From Ailurus styani (lineage: Eukaryota > Chordata > Mammalia > Carnivora > Ailuridae): DNA of 64,000 bases. Of the stretch, positions 45,230 to 55,679 are shown in pieces; positions within the stretch are counted from its first letter, which is position 1, and each line of letters opens with the position of its first letter. The position numbers and the translations under genes are program-made. The notes beneath the pieces were generated by a model. It worked only from the letters and a program-made list of their open reading frames with translations, was not told the origin of the DNA and did no database searches. Location: positions 1,089,993-1,153,992 of the forward strand of contig LNAC01000689.1 in assembly GCA_002007465.1 (NCBI GenBank). Direction: 5' to 3'.

Positions 45230-45563
45230 ATATTTATGTTATTAAACCCACAGGGAACTATCCAGAAAAAACTCTCATTTTTAATGGATCTCTACAAAAA
45301 AAAAAAAGTCTATCAAACTTCTAGTGAAGGATGGGAGAGAAATTGAGAAATTTAAGGTATAGAAGCTTAAATCTTATAAAAATACTGTTTTATCTCCTCT
45401 TTCTCAATCTTACATGTAAATTTATTAAAATTAGCAGTTTTTTTTTTTAAATGACTGTTTAATTACTGATTTTAAATCCTGCTTGAAATATACTTGGGAG
45501 TCCCATTTGTTGAATTAGTACTCAAATTATCACTACATTGAAGATACATTTATTTTCTAATAG

Positions 45564-45925
45564 ATGTTTCTGGTGTGAATCCACCCATGGTGTAAAATGC
45601 TATTTACCAAATAAGACGACTAGGTGGGTATCTATCTAGTGACGAAGTATGTTATGAATGCATCAAACCTTTAGATTTGCTTGGTGAAGTAGAAGTGATA
45701 TGATTTTGTTTATGTTTTGTGAGAGAGAGAGAGCATGAAAGGGGGCAGAGGGAAAGAGCAGACTCCCCACTGACCAGAGAGCCCCATGTGGGACTCAATC
45801 TCACAACATTGAGATCATGACCTCAGCTGAAATCAAGAGTCAGATGCTAAACCAACTGAGCCACTCTGGTGACCCCAACGTGATACGTTTAAATGGAACC
45901 TGGACAGAACCACCTCAGTGTGAAG
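45564..45925 (+). pseudogene. SCR18-like exon of copy B, split by a SINE
   Basis: The acceptor ends at 45563 and the frame begins D-V-S-G-V-N-P-P, where the first SCR cysteine is already Gly (TGT to GGT). A stop follows at the next landmark (V-stop-N-A). The domain runs on to Y-E-C-I-K and G-E-V-E-V-I, then a SINE (45707-45879) interrupts it between a 12-bp target duplication. It resumes as V-I-R-L-N-G-T-W-T-E-P-P-Q-C-E. The donor position after 45925 reads GA instead of GT. Four independent lesions mean it cannot be spliced or translated. It corresponds to the exon at 704 in copy A and to factor H SCR18. Its loss explains a gene with four SCRs rather than five. Confidence 0.88.
45707..45879 (-). 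mobile_element. CAN-SINE inside the SCR18-like exon
   Basis: Older, degenerate reverse SINE ('gagagagagagcatgaaagg', 'gatcatgacctcagctgaaa', 'ccactctggtgacccc'). Target duplications gtgatatgattt / gtgatacgttta at 45695 and 45880. Confidence 0.88.
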
Positions 45926-46014
45926 GAAGATTATCTCATTTCACCTCAAGTTTTAGAGAACTTACTAAAGATAAAATGTGTTGCTATAAATATGACATGA
46001 AGTAGTACTTTGGG

Positions 46015-46870
46015 ATTTTTTTTAAAGGTTTAAAAGTTTTATTTCTATAAATCATAGCTGATAAACACCAAAGCCTTTATCTGTAGAGACCATGCTCCAG
46101 CTCAGTCCAGGTGCCCTGCTCTGGGAGAAGAGCTGTGCTCCCAGGTGAGGGGGTGGCACAAGAGGCAGAAACCCGGGAAGTCCAAAGTTCAGGGTCAAGA
46201 GGGGTCAAGCATGAGGCCCTCAGTGGGAGCAGGAGTGGCCCCAGCAGCATAGTGCGTACTGCATTGATCTGGCCCACTTCCAGCTTGCTTTTGGGGACCC
46301 AGTAATTGCAGTTTGTCCCCAGAATTGGTCTCCATGTCTGAAAGGAGCACAGGCAGCATAAATTCTCATACCCCTGCTTTTTCCATTTTGCAATCAGGTT
46401 TTTATCTGCACAGCCTTCTTTAATACAATATTCATATCGTTCTCTGCTTATGGCTTTCTGCTTCTAAAAGAGGACAAAAATATAGCAGTTTTTCTGGTGG
46501 TGGATCCTGAAGATAGACCACAGAGATTGCACTTTCCTCTTTCCCTCATGAGGTTCTGGCAGCTTCTCTCATCTTCTGATCTAATTCATCCAGTGTTGAC
46601 TCCATCAACTCCCAACCATCTGGAGGAGATTTCTGGCCTCTTTTGACTTCACGCATTTTTCCCACAAGACATTTGCAAGGATTGTCCACTTCCCAAGAGT
46701 GTAACAGAAAGACCTCTGATCCCTTCAGTTACGTGCTTGGGTTCTTGTCCAGTTCTACCATATGTTACTCTGTGACTTTGGAGAGGTCAGATTCCCTTTC
46801 TGGTCCTCAGTCTTGAACCACCATCACCATCAGCTGCCATTTCTCTTCTATGGAATATTTTAAAAATACA
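46015..46870 (-). pseudogene. BUD31: processed retrocopy of BUD31
   Basis: BUD31 is a spliceosome-associated protein of 144 residues. The minus strand reads S-P-P-D-G-W-E-L-M near 46615, then [11 protein letters not shown], and after a frame change [14 protein letters not shown] (near 46430), [13 protein letters not shown], and [10 protein letters not shown] near 46285. A start-codon equivalent is at 46654-46656 and the original stop lies near 46220-46222. No introns are present. A 3' UTR with AATAAA and a poly(A) tract (read as poly(T) at 46014-46021) follows. Frameshifts and stops, for example after R-E-A, make it non-coding. It sits only in copy B. Confidence 0.92.
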
Positions 46871-47319
46871 AATAAAATGATGGTACTTAAAATTCATTTT
46901 TTTTTTTGGCTGACTGAACTAAGTAATGTAGTATATTTGTTTCATGAAAGCTTTGGCCAGATTAAAAGAACAGTTGGAATCATGGAAAATTCCCTGTCTT
47001 AAGCATTAAGACACTCAGTTATTTTCTGAGGAACAAATGTATTAAAGCTATATTAAGTACATTTGACAGTTCTGTGAAATTCCACTTTGAGACATGGAAT
47101 AGGCAGCTGGGGTGCAATCATGGAAGGTGATATAAATTTGGGCTTCTTCAGCATGAGGATTATATTTCAAGGTAGCTTACTACCTGAGTTTATCCTGGGA
47201 ATTAGTGAATAATGAAAAAAAAGTTCAAGTATTTGGTCATAGACCTCCCTAGTATTAAGAATTCAGGAAATAAAGGGAGTCAATAAAGGTGCTATTATGT
47301 TAGCCTCTTGTAATATTTC
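46871..47319 (+). other. intron of copy B, no feature
   Basis: Homologous to 800-1230 in copy A; no exon. Confidence 0.55.
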
Positions 47320-47631
47320 AAATCAACTTTTGCCTGGCATATATATTTTCCAGTCTTCTACTTTGAGCCCACCTATGTTTTCATGTTTGAAGAGAGTTTC
47401 TTTTAGATGCCATATAGTTGGGTCTTGTTTATCTTGTTTATATGTCCTGCCATTTTCAGTCTTTTAAAATTCAAACCATTTGCATTTAAAGTGATTTTTG
47501 ATAGATTAGGGGCTGTATCAGTCATTTTGTTATTTGTTTTGGGTGTGTTTCCTTTGCTTCTCATTCCTGTTTTCTTGCCTTCCCTGTGGATTTTTGGAAC
47601 ATTTAAAAATCATTTTGATATATCTGTATTG

Positions 47632-47843
47632 TTTTTGTTTTTGTTTTTGTTTTTGTTTTTTATTCATTTGACACAGAGAGAGAGATCACAAGTAGGCAGA
47701 GAGGCAGGCAGAGAGAGAGGAGAGAGGAGGAAGCAGGCTCCCTGCTGAGCAGAGAGCCCGATGCGGGCCTCGATCCCAGGACCCTGGGATCATGACCTGA
47801 GCCGAAGGCAGCGGCTTTAACCCACTGAGCCACCCAGGCGCCC
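47632..47843 (-). mobile_element. CAN-SINE
   Basis: Reverse SINE preceded by (GTTTTT)n; target duplications tctgtattgttttt at 47619 and 47843. Confidence 0.95.
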
Positions 47844-49055
47844 TCTGTATTGTTTTTGAATGTTTCTCTTTGTATAGTTGTATTAGTGTTGCTGTAGGTA
47901 TAAAGATCCACATATATAGCTTATCGCTCTCCCTGGTATTGACATTGTACCACATCAAGTGAAATGTGGGAACCTTGCTTCCATTTAGGTCTATTTACTC
48001 TCCCCATATTTTTAACACAAAGCTCTTAAGTATTTTCTCCACATACATTATTAGCATGTGATGTAGTTTTGCTCAGACGTCAAATCATATCAAATGATGT
48101 AATTTTGTACAAACATCAAACATAATTTAACTAGCCTGGAAAAAGAGAGTTTGTTATATTACCCCTATTTTTATTAGTTCCATTTTTCCCCTTCCTTCCC
48201 AGAGTCTTAATTCTTCTGTTATCTTTTCCTTTCTATTTAGACAATTCCTTTAGAAATTCTCTAAGGACAGGTCTGCTGGAGACGAATTCTCTGCTTTCCT
48301 TTGCCTCAGAATGTCTTCATTTCTCCCTTAAATCCCAGAGGATAATGCCACTGTATATTGAATTTGGGGTTGACAGTCCTTTCTGACCCCATGGTCACAG
48401 ATGAGTGCCCCACCTATTTGAGGCCTTTCTTCCCCATTGGTTTGCATAATTTCTATCTAGTTTTTGATATTTTTTTTCCTGTTTTTAATAGTTTTCAGCA
48501 GTTTGAGTATGATGTATCTTGGCATGAATTTCTTTGGGTTTAACTATTTGGAGATTTCTAGTTTTTTAAGCATGCATATTTATGTCTTGGACCAATTCAG
48601 GAAATTTTCAGCCATTATTTTTTGAAATATTTTTTTAATCTCCAATCCCTTCCTCTTTCTTTTTCAAAGTGTCTACTCTTTGTTACCGTCCCACAGGTCC
48701 CTGAAGCTCTGTCCTTTTTTCGTTTGTTTGCTTGTCTTCAGTCTATTTTCAAAGTAAGTGATTTGTATTGTTCTGCATTCAAGTTTGTATACCCTTCTGG
48801 CATCTGCAATCTGTAACTAAGCCCATCCCCTGAGTTTGGAAAGAAATTCTTACATTTTTTACATTTTTTAGTTCTCTATTTCCCACTGCATTTTTAAAAA
48901 TCACTGTCAAATAATTTCCAATATCTGTGTCATCTCAGAGTGGTCTTCTGTTGATTTTCTTTTCTCTTTTGCGATTTTCCTCATCCCTGCTATGACAAAT
49001 GATTTTCAATTATATTCTAGACAGTTTGAGCATTATGTTTTAAAACACTGCATTT

Positions 49056-49250
49056 TGGGGCACCTGGGTGGCTCAGCGGATTAAGCATCTGCTTTTGGCT
49101 CAGGCCATGATCCCAGAGTCCTGGGATTGAGCCCAGCACTGGGGTCCCTGCTTACCGGGGAGTCTGCTTCTCCATCTCCAGCTGCAGCTCTCCCTGCTTG
49201 TGCTCTCTTGCCGGATCTCTCTCAAATAAATAAAATCCATAATAAATAAA
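49056..49250 (+). mobile_element. CAN-SINE
   Basis: Forward SINE, head 'ggggcacctgggtggctcag', target duplications ctgcatttt at about 49046 and 49257. Confidence 0.93.
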
Positions 49251-49694
49251 TAAATTTCTGCATTTTTTGGAAATATATTATTTACTAGGCCTTCATTACT
49301 ACCATGCAGGGTTCAAGTCCAGGTTTCCCACTTGGCCTCCACTGACATCACGGGGAAAAGGGAGTGGTGTCTTGTTTCCTAGGAGTGTGGGTAGAAGTCT
49401 AGGCTCCTCACCTGGCCCCTGTTGATCCAGGTGGAGAAAAGGGGTGGTCTTAGGTTTCTTCTGTGGTGTTTCTCTGGAGTAATTCAGATATTGTAAGAAA
49501 TGCCTCTGTCTTGCTAGGCCTGGGCAATCTCTTTTTATGTTGGAAGCAGAAATGTTTCGACCTCATCTTGTCAGAACAGGAAGCCAACAGTTCCCTTTCA
49601 TGTTATACAGATTTGTAATTCTTTGAATTTCATTAAAGGGGAGGATATTTATTTTTTAATACAAATGAAAATTGATAGAAAGTGACTAGAAATC

Positions 49695-50072
49695 CTACCA
49701 TTTGCATCGACATGGATGCATGGAGGGGCTTATGCTAAGTGAAATAAGTCAAGCAGAGAAAGACACTTATCATAAGGTTTCACTCACATGTGGAACAGAA
49801 GGAATAGTGCAGAAGACCACAGGGGAAGGGAGGGAAAACTGAATAGGAAGAAATAGATGAGGGAGACAAACCATGAGAGATTCTGGACTCTGGGAACCAA
49901 ACCTTACAGAAGGGAGGGGGGTGGGGGTATAGGGTAGCCCAGTGATGGGTATTAAGGAGGGCCCGTGTTGTGATGAGCACTGGGTGTCATACTCAACTAG
50001 TGAATCATTGAACACTACATCAAAACCTAATGATGTACTATATGTTGTGTAACTGAACATTATTAAAAAATG
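49695..50072 (+). mobile_element. 5'-truncated LINE-1
   Basis: Forward L1 last ~375 bases ('ggcttatgctaagtgaaata' to 'taactgaacattattaaaaa'). Target duplications gactagaaatcc / gactagagatcc; the empty site is present in copy A near 3755. Confidence 0.93.
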
Positions 50073-50413
50073 ACTAGAGATCCAATAGACACTACAATAT
50101 GTTGTCTATAAAAATAACGACATTTCTGTATCTAAGCTATCCATCTATTCAGCTTCTATTCTCTAAGAAAAGCATTTTTTAAAACTGAAATAATACAAAG
50201 CAGACATATTTGCTAACACCTTATGTGTGCTTTCATGTAGGGTGAAAGGAAGGACTTAAAAATGTAACTCTCCTTTTAAGTGTTAAAATTTCTTCAAGGA
50301 ATCATTTATGTTAGCTGAAATCACATGTCTTAATATTAAGGACTGTGCTATATTTTTATTGCTTTTCTGTGTTTTCCTTTGGTTTTCCAATAAATCAAAT
50401 AATGTTTTTCTAG

Positions 50414-50596
50414 ACCCTAATGGAGAATGTGGGCCCCCTCCAGTTATTGACAATGGAGACATTACCACATTCCCATTACCAGCTTATGCTCCAGGATCAT
50501 CAGTTGAGTACCGATGCCAGGCCTTCTATGCACTTCATGGAAACAGGACTATAATATGTAGTAATGGAGAGTGGTCAAAACCACCGAAATGCTTAG
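50414..50596 (+). CDS. CFHR: CFHR exon 4: SCR3 (CFH SCR19-like)
   Basis: A 61-codon SCR domain with acceptor tttttctag ending at 50413 and donor g|gtaaat at 50596/50597, phase 1. It reads [41 protein letters not shown]. All four cysteines and the Trp are intact. In factor H this domain binds C3b/C3d. It joins in frame to exon 3 (31041), because the SCR-like segments between are dead. The donor exon sharing its first codon is 19 kb away, so the linkage is inferred from phase, orientation and family plan. Confidence 0.9.
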
Positions 50597-51048
50597 GTAA
50601 ATAATTTCATATTCTCATAGATCCTGGGAAATTTTGTGTAACAAGTATGATGTTTTCTTATTTATAGAATTTTCATGGATTAACAAACAATTCTGTTGAA
50701 TTCTTGGCTACCAAGTATTAATATATAAGGAAATCGAGTTGGAAAAATTCTTGTTCAAGCAATAACAGCAACAAAAGATTCTTTACTAAAAGCTCTTCAT
50801 ATAATAACCGACATTTTGTATCTTTGATTATGATACCTAATTATTACACATTAAACACAGAACCTCATTTTTACATTCTTTGTTTAAAATGATTTAAATC
50901 TGCATGACCGATTTTCAGTGAGTTGGTTTGGAAAAGTTTTTGAGAATGAATTACTAGGCCGAGTAGAATATTCTACTTGAAAGTCTGAAATTCTGTGGCA
51001 AATATTTGCATGCTACTTAATGTTTTATGTTCATTTTTGTACTTTCAG
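50597..51048 (+). other. CFHR: CFHR last intron
   Basis: 452-bp GT-AG intron, homologous to 4275-4718. Confidence 0.85.
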
Positions 51049-51254
51049 ATGCATGTGTGGTATCAGAAGAAATCATGGAAAAACATAACATACAGTTACG
51101 ATGGAGTCATGAGAAAAAATTTTATTCTAGAACAGGAGATACTATTGAATTTACATGTAAAGTTGGATATCAAAGAAAGTCACCAGGTCACTCATTTCGA
51201 ACAACCTGTCAGGAAGGGAAACTGACGTATCCCACTTGCGTTATACAGCAATGA
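51049..51254 (+). CDS. CFHR: CFHR exon 5: SCR4 (CFH SCR20-like), terminal
   Basis: Last coding exon. It reads D-A-C-V-V-S-E-E-I-M, I-Q-L-R-W, F-Y-S-R-T-G, F-T-C-K-V-G-Y, T-T-C-Q-E-G-K-L, Y-P-T-C-V-I-Q-Q-stop. The L-R-W and Y-S-R-T-G elements match those of human factor H SCR20, where Arg1182/Trp1183 and Ser1191 lie in the sialic acid/C3d surface. Human CFHR1 has Leu at the 1191 equivalent; here it is Ser as in factor H, and the 1197 equivalent is Ile. With the other exons it yields a predicted 272-residue secreted protein (human CFHR2 is 270). The stop ends at 51254 and ATTAAA follows at 51273. Confidence 0.92.
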
Positions 51255-51272
51255 TTAAGATACAGTCCTAAA

Positions 51273-51278
51273 ATTAAA
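51273..51278 (+). promoter_or_regulatory. CFHR: ATTAAA poly(A) signal of the CFHR gene
   Basis: ATTAAA 19 bases after the stop codon; the paralogous copy A has AATAAA at the same place. Confidence 0.6.
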
Positions 51279-51881
51279 ATATGTACCTTTATTCCAAAGT
51301 TTTGGGTTCATTTGAATCCAAATCTTCTGTTATTTTTCAACTATTATTTAACTAATTTTTATTCATAAATCAGAATTTGTGTTAAGTAGTATGTGGATGA
51401 TAGATATAACCTAAGGGACAAATGAATCACTTCTTAAAAGCACCACATTAAAACTTGGTGAACCAAAATGCTATGTGTCCTAGTCATAAAATATCTGTGG
51501 CAAGAAATTAGTTGTGATCACTTCAATGCCTGCTTCTTTCCATCCTTCTAACTTTCTCAAAGATTTCTCCATAACTCCTGAGGCTTCCTGAGGCTCTCCA
51601 TTTCAGAGGAAATGGGGGGAAAATGCTTGCACCCATCTTCAAAGTCATATCCCTTTACAACACATAGAAACCTAACTGTGTCATACCTATGTTATTTGTA
51701 AGATGTAAGAAGTTATTTACTTTTGCTTATCTCTCAAGAGATATATATGACAAAAAATGATGAAATGCATGATCTCTTATGTCTGTCTATCTAGCAAACA
51801 TAATAATTCAAATAAATCATAATTAGGTGCATAACTGTAATTACATTAAAAGTAACTTCAAAAGTCCAATATCAAGTATAG

Positions 51882-51921
<40 letters not shown>

Positions 51922-53118
51922 ACACACACACTCTCTCTCTCTCTCTCTCTCTCTCTTTCACTATGCTTTGAACACTGAATAATGTTTATAGAATAAAGGC
52001 AGGCAGAAAGCACAAAAATTTATAAAAACTAATTGAATTTAGATATAATAGAGGGAAGAGGAGCTGTTTAACTCCTTTATACTTACCTGTATTCTCCAAT
52101 TTTTCTATCTTTAATATATATCACCTTTGAACCAATGGATATGTTACTTGAAAATAAAGATAGGTAAAAAGTAAGACAATACACATTGAGAACTATAAAG
52201 ACCTCTGGTGATTATCCTCAGATCTAAAAACATTTTCATGATTTTGCTGGTATGGAGGACTTTGGAAACATTCAATTACAAGAGTCTGAAATATGATTTT
52301 TATGTTCACACATTTCAAACAGCATTATTAGTTAAAATCCGTTGACTATAAACATTTTAAATTTCTACAAAAACACAGCTTTAAGGTGAAAATAAAGATA
52401 CGCATAATTAAGATAAAAATATTTTCAGGTGATATCTTGTAACTTTGCATTGCATCAAATCAAGAGCATTCCTGCTTAGAATGAGAAACCTGTCTGTCAC
52501 CAATGAAATCAATTTATCTAAAGGTGAATTATTGGTGACAGCCAGTTTTCTCACATATAAAGGAACACTGTTAGAATTGGTAAGTTCTCTTTGCTGTTAA
52601 TGTTAGCACTTGTGTATATATTATTCTCTAAAACCTTTCACCTAATATTTGTGGAATTTCTATATGATACTTGTATATAATCAATTATTTCAAAATAGTG
52701 ACTTTTAAGATCAATTGTATCATTTTTTGCACCTACTGTCATTCTTGTGTAAAGATGAGTGCTAATTTATCAACTCTGTTTAAATTAAACTGTCACCTAA
52801 AAAGATTTGGTAAATCTTTATTTTTGCCCTTTATTTCCAATTTTTGGAGTAAGGACTTGATTGCTTTAAAGATTTTTTAAACATGGTATCAGTCTGGATT
52901 TGTGAATTTTTATTTACTCAATTTGTCACAGTCAATTATAGTAATTATTCTTTGAAGCACAAATAATCCCAAATTTGGCTAGTGAATGTCTTGCAACTGG
53001 CTCCTGAATGCTTTGTTATAACCCCATTAGACTTTGATTATTTCTCTTCTCTTTAACACAACATGACATTCCAGGCTCACTGTCTACTTCCCTGTGCAAC
53101 ACCCATAACCATACATCT
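51279..53118 (+). other. downstream flank of copy B
   Basis: Homologous to 4950-5100 plus 8598-10407. No exon. It ends where copy A continues into the SCR15 relic. Confidence 0.6.
51890..51958 (+). repeat. (CA)n(CT)n microsatellite
   Basis: About 45 bases of CA followed by about 24 bases of CT; the copy A counterpart near 9060 is a short impure CA tract. Confidence 0.97.
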
Positions 53119-53795
53119 TTCCAAGAAGTTCTGCTTCTTTTTATTGGAGTACAGTGCTTAGAATCCCAGGTGTGCTGTTCAAGCTAGTTGGGGGTGTTCA
53201 ATGCCATTGAAGTCTCTTTACTTCCAGGGTCTTCTGGTTGTTGGAAATTTGAAATAGAAATGAAATTTCAAATTCATTAGTTCTTACTGAATTTTCCAAT
53301 TCAAGTTTAACAATACGGGGCTAAAAGAAAACCTTCTTAACACATTTCCCCCTTCCTCTTTGCTTATATATTCTTATATTTCAATATCCATGAAAATAAT
53401 ATCAAAAGTGCCATGCAGACTTTACTATTACCAGTTAAACTAGCAAATGAAGGTTAAAATGTCATGTGTTTATTGGGTCCCAGGATGCTTGACTGAGTGT
53501 ACTTTCTTAAAAAGCAGTTGAAATGATTCTTATCTCTGATCGACTCTCTTATCAAATTAAGTTTTACATTTATTTGCATTTGTATTTTTTCAATTTTAGA
53601 TTTTGCAGCTTATTTTTCTAATCTAACTTAAAAAAATGGAAAACATCGACATGTTTTAGAAGGCAGAGTGCTATGAGAACGATCTTTATGCTGAGGAGTT
53701 TTCCTTCTGTCATACCTCTTCCCTCACTGGATAAGGTTATAATTTTATTAGTTTCTGACATCCTTCCAGTGTCCAATAATCTCTCTCTCTCTCTC
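53119..53795. other. intergenic, no gene seen
   Basis: No exon or recognised repeat, beyond a CT run at 53780-53800 that adjoins the next SINE. Confidence 0.45.
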
Positions 53796-54000
53796 TCTCC
53801 TTTTTTTTTTCAAGCAAGGGAGAGAGAGCCCACAAGGAGGTGGGTGGTGAGGGGCAGAGAGAGAGGGAGAGAGACTCTTGAAGCAGGCTCCATGCTCCGC
53901 TTGGGGCCCAGTGCAGGGTACCATCTCACAAAGCTTAGATCACAACCTGAGCTGAAATCAAGAATCAGTCACGTAACTGACTAAGCCACCCAGGCACCCT
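53796..54000 (-). mobile_element. CAN-SINE
   Basis: Older reverse SINE: 'caagcaagggagagagagcc' arm, 'gatcacaacctgagctgaaa', head 'ccacccaggcaccct'. Confidence 0.88.
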
Positions 54001-54124
54001 ATTAATCTCTTCTGTATAGAATTATTTTACACGTTTATCTGTCCCTTGCTATTTTCATTTTAGAATGTATATCACTCAGACCATTCTGATATTTTACTAT
54101 TGCAGATAATAAATAACATAACCT

Positions 54125-55500
54125 TCAGATGGAGGGAGCTGACCCCTTGCAAATTTTCTGAGACAGCAGCAGCAAAGCTGACCGTGACCCCAGTTGCACT
54201 TGCTGCCTGATGGGGACCCAGGGTTTTTCCCAGAACATTCTCCACTGCAAGGCAATCCAGTTCCTGCCATCATCTCTTCAGAAGGAATAGGAGCCTAGGG
54301 TAGGTGAGGGCTTGCAATGAGGCAGATTGTTGTTCCCCCAAGACCCAGGTCTGTGACTTGGCCTCTCAGAATCTCTCCTATTCAGAGGTTTTACACAGGT
54401 TCACATCTCTTAAGTCTTGGAATTATGCAGATGCCTTTTGCCCCCAACTGAACACTCCCATGAGCCAGCCTCTCAAGACCCGCAGCCAGTTCCAGTTCCC
54501 TGGCTATCCTGACCCGTGTGGCTCATGCTTGTGCAGTTTGCACCCTTTTGGTTACCCAGAGGCATCTGGGGGCCTCCAGGCATGTGGAACACTGGTCCCC
54601 AACCACTCACATTGCCTCCAGTGTGAAGAGAGCCCAACCCGACCATCTTTCTGAGATGGCTACTTTATCCTACCAAGAGTCAGTTCAGTCTCCGTTCGGA
54701 CTGGCTGCCTGAGGGGCTTTGGGCTTATCAGTGCCCCAGGCTCCAGGTGCCTGTTAGTGGAGGATATTCTCATCAATTTGCCCAGACCTGCCCTGGCCAG
54801 GGAGTCAGGTTCTTCAGCTCTGCCTTCAGGGAGCATATGCACATTTCTGTGGGTTAGGGCTTGGAATTATACAAATGTCACCTCCCCCCCTCAAGAACCT
54901 GTTGTTGAGACTTGTTGTCTCCTGACACTTAAGTTCCCAGTCCCGGGCTTCCCTAACCTCTGGGACCCAAGCACACTAGTATCCCGTCCACAGGGCTTGG
55001 GCAGCAGGGTCTCTCCAGGCCCGTGGAGTTTGCACTATTTCCCCAACCAGCTGCTACTGTCCAGGGCAAAGAAAGACCACCCACAAAAGTCTTCGTGAGG
55101 TGGCAGCTTTAAACTGATAATAGTCCCCATTTGGATTGGCTGCCTAAAGGGCTCCCAGAATCCTCCAGCAATCAAGGCTTCCAGGTGTCTCTTATCGAAG
55201 GATCCTTGGCCAGTCTACCCAGCCTGCCCTGTCAAAGCAGTCCATTGACTACACCTCTGCTTTAGGGGGAATATGTGCACTTGTGCCGGTTAGGGCTTGG
55301 GATTAGGCAAATGCCATGGACCTCCAAGGGCCCACTCTTGAGACCTGGCCTCTCCCAACACTTGACCAGTTCCAGGTCCCTGATCTCCGGATCCTGCCTA
55401 TGAGTAGCGTGCACTCCATCAGCAGCACTTTAGGCAGCTGGGGCCGTCCATGCCTGTGGAGCTCCTGCTGGTCCTAAACACCTGCAGCCTACAGGGCAGA
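54125..55500 (-). repeat. GC-rich complex tandem array, left (inverted) arm
   Basis: About three units spaced near 435-440 bp, each containing a segment like 'ctctgccttcagggagcata' followed by 'ggttagggcttggaattat' (54823, 55257 and, degraded, 54378). Reversed, these match the units at 55680-59200. GC and CpG content is far above the surroundings. Open frames exist only because of base composition; none shows a known domain. Confidence 0.75.
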
Positions 55501-55679
55501 GAGATGTCACCGTCCACCCCTGAAGAAGCCTGAAATGTCCCTTGCAGCCTAAGGCTGGGCAATGGGATGTGACTGCCCATGCGTGGGCTCCATAGGTCAG
55601 GGTACCCAGCGACCCAGAACAAGGCAATGTTGGGTGAGGCTGGGTCACAGGAGAGGCTATTAGGGGGAAAGAAGTTGGC

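Larger units (their letters stand above)
47320..49480 (-). mobile_element. old LINE-1 fragment(s), copy B
   Basis: The same ancient L1 as at 1430-3210, reversed and mutated, interrupted here by SINEs at 47632 and 49056. Presence in both copies dates it before the duplication. Confidence 0.65.
44990..53118 (+). repeat. segmental duplication, copy B
   Basis: Direct-orientation paralogue of 190-10407. Insertions private to this copy are SINEs at 45050, 45707, 47632 and 49056, the BUD31 retrocopy at 46015, and an L1 at 49695. It keeps the longer SCR18-like exon and the intact SCR19 and SCR20 exons. Homology ends at 'cacccataacc' (53118), matching 'tgcccataatc' at 10407-10414. Confidence 0.85.

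Noticed and set aside
46077..46305. Frames on both strands near 46.1-46.3 kb
   Set aside because: They lie in the 3' part of the BUD31 retrocopy and its UTR; frameshifted relative to the parent.
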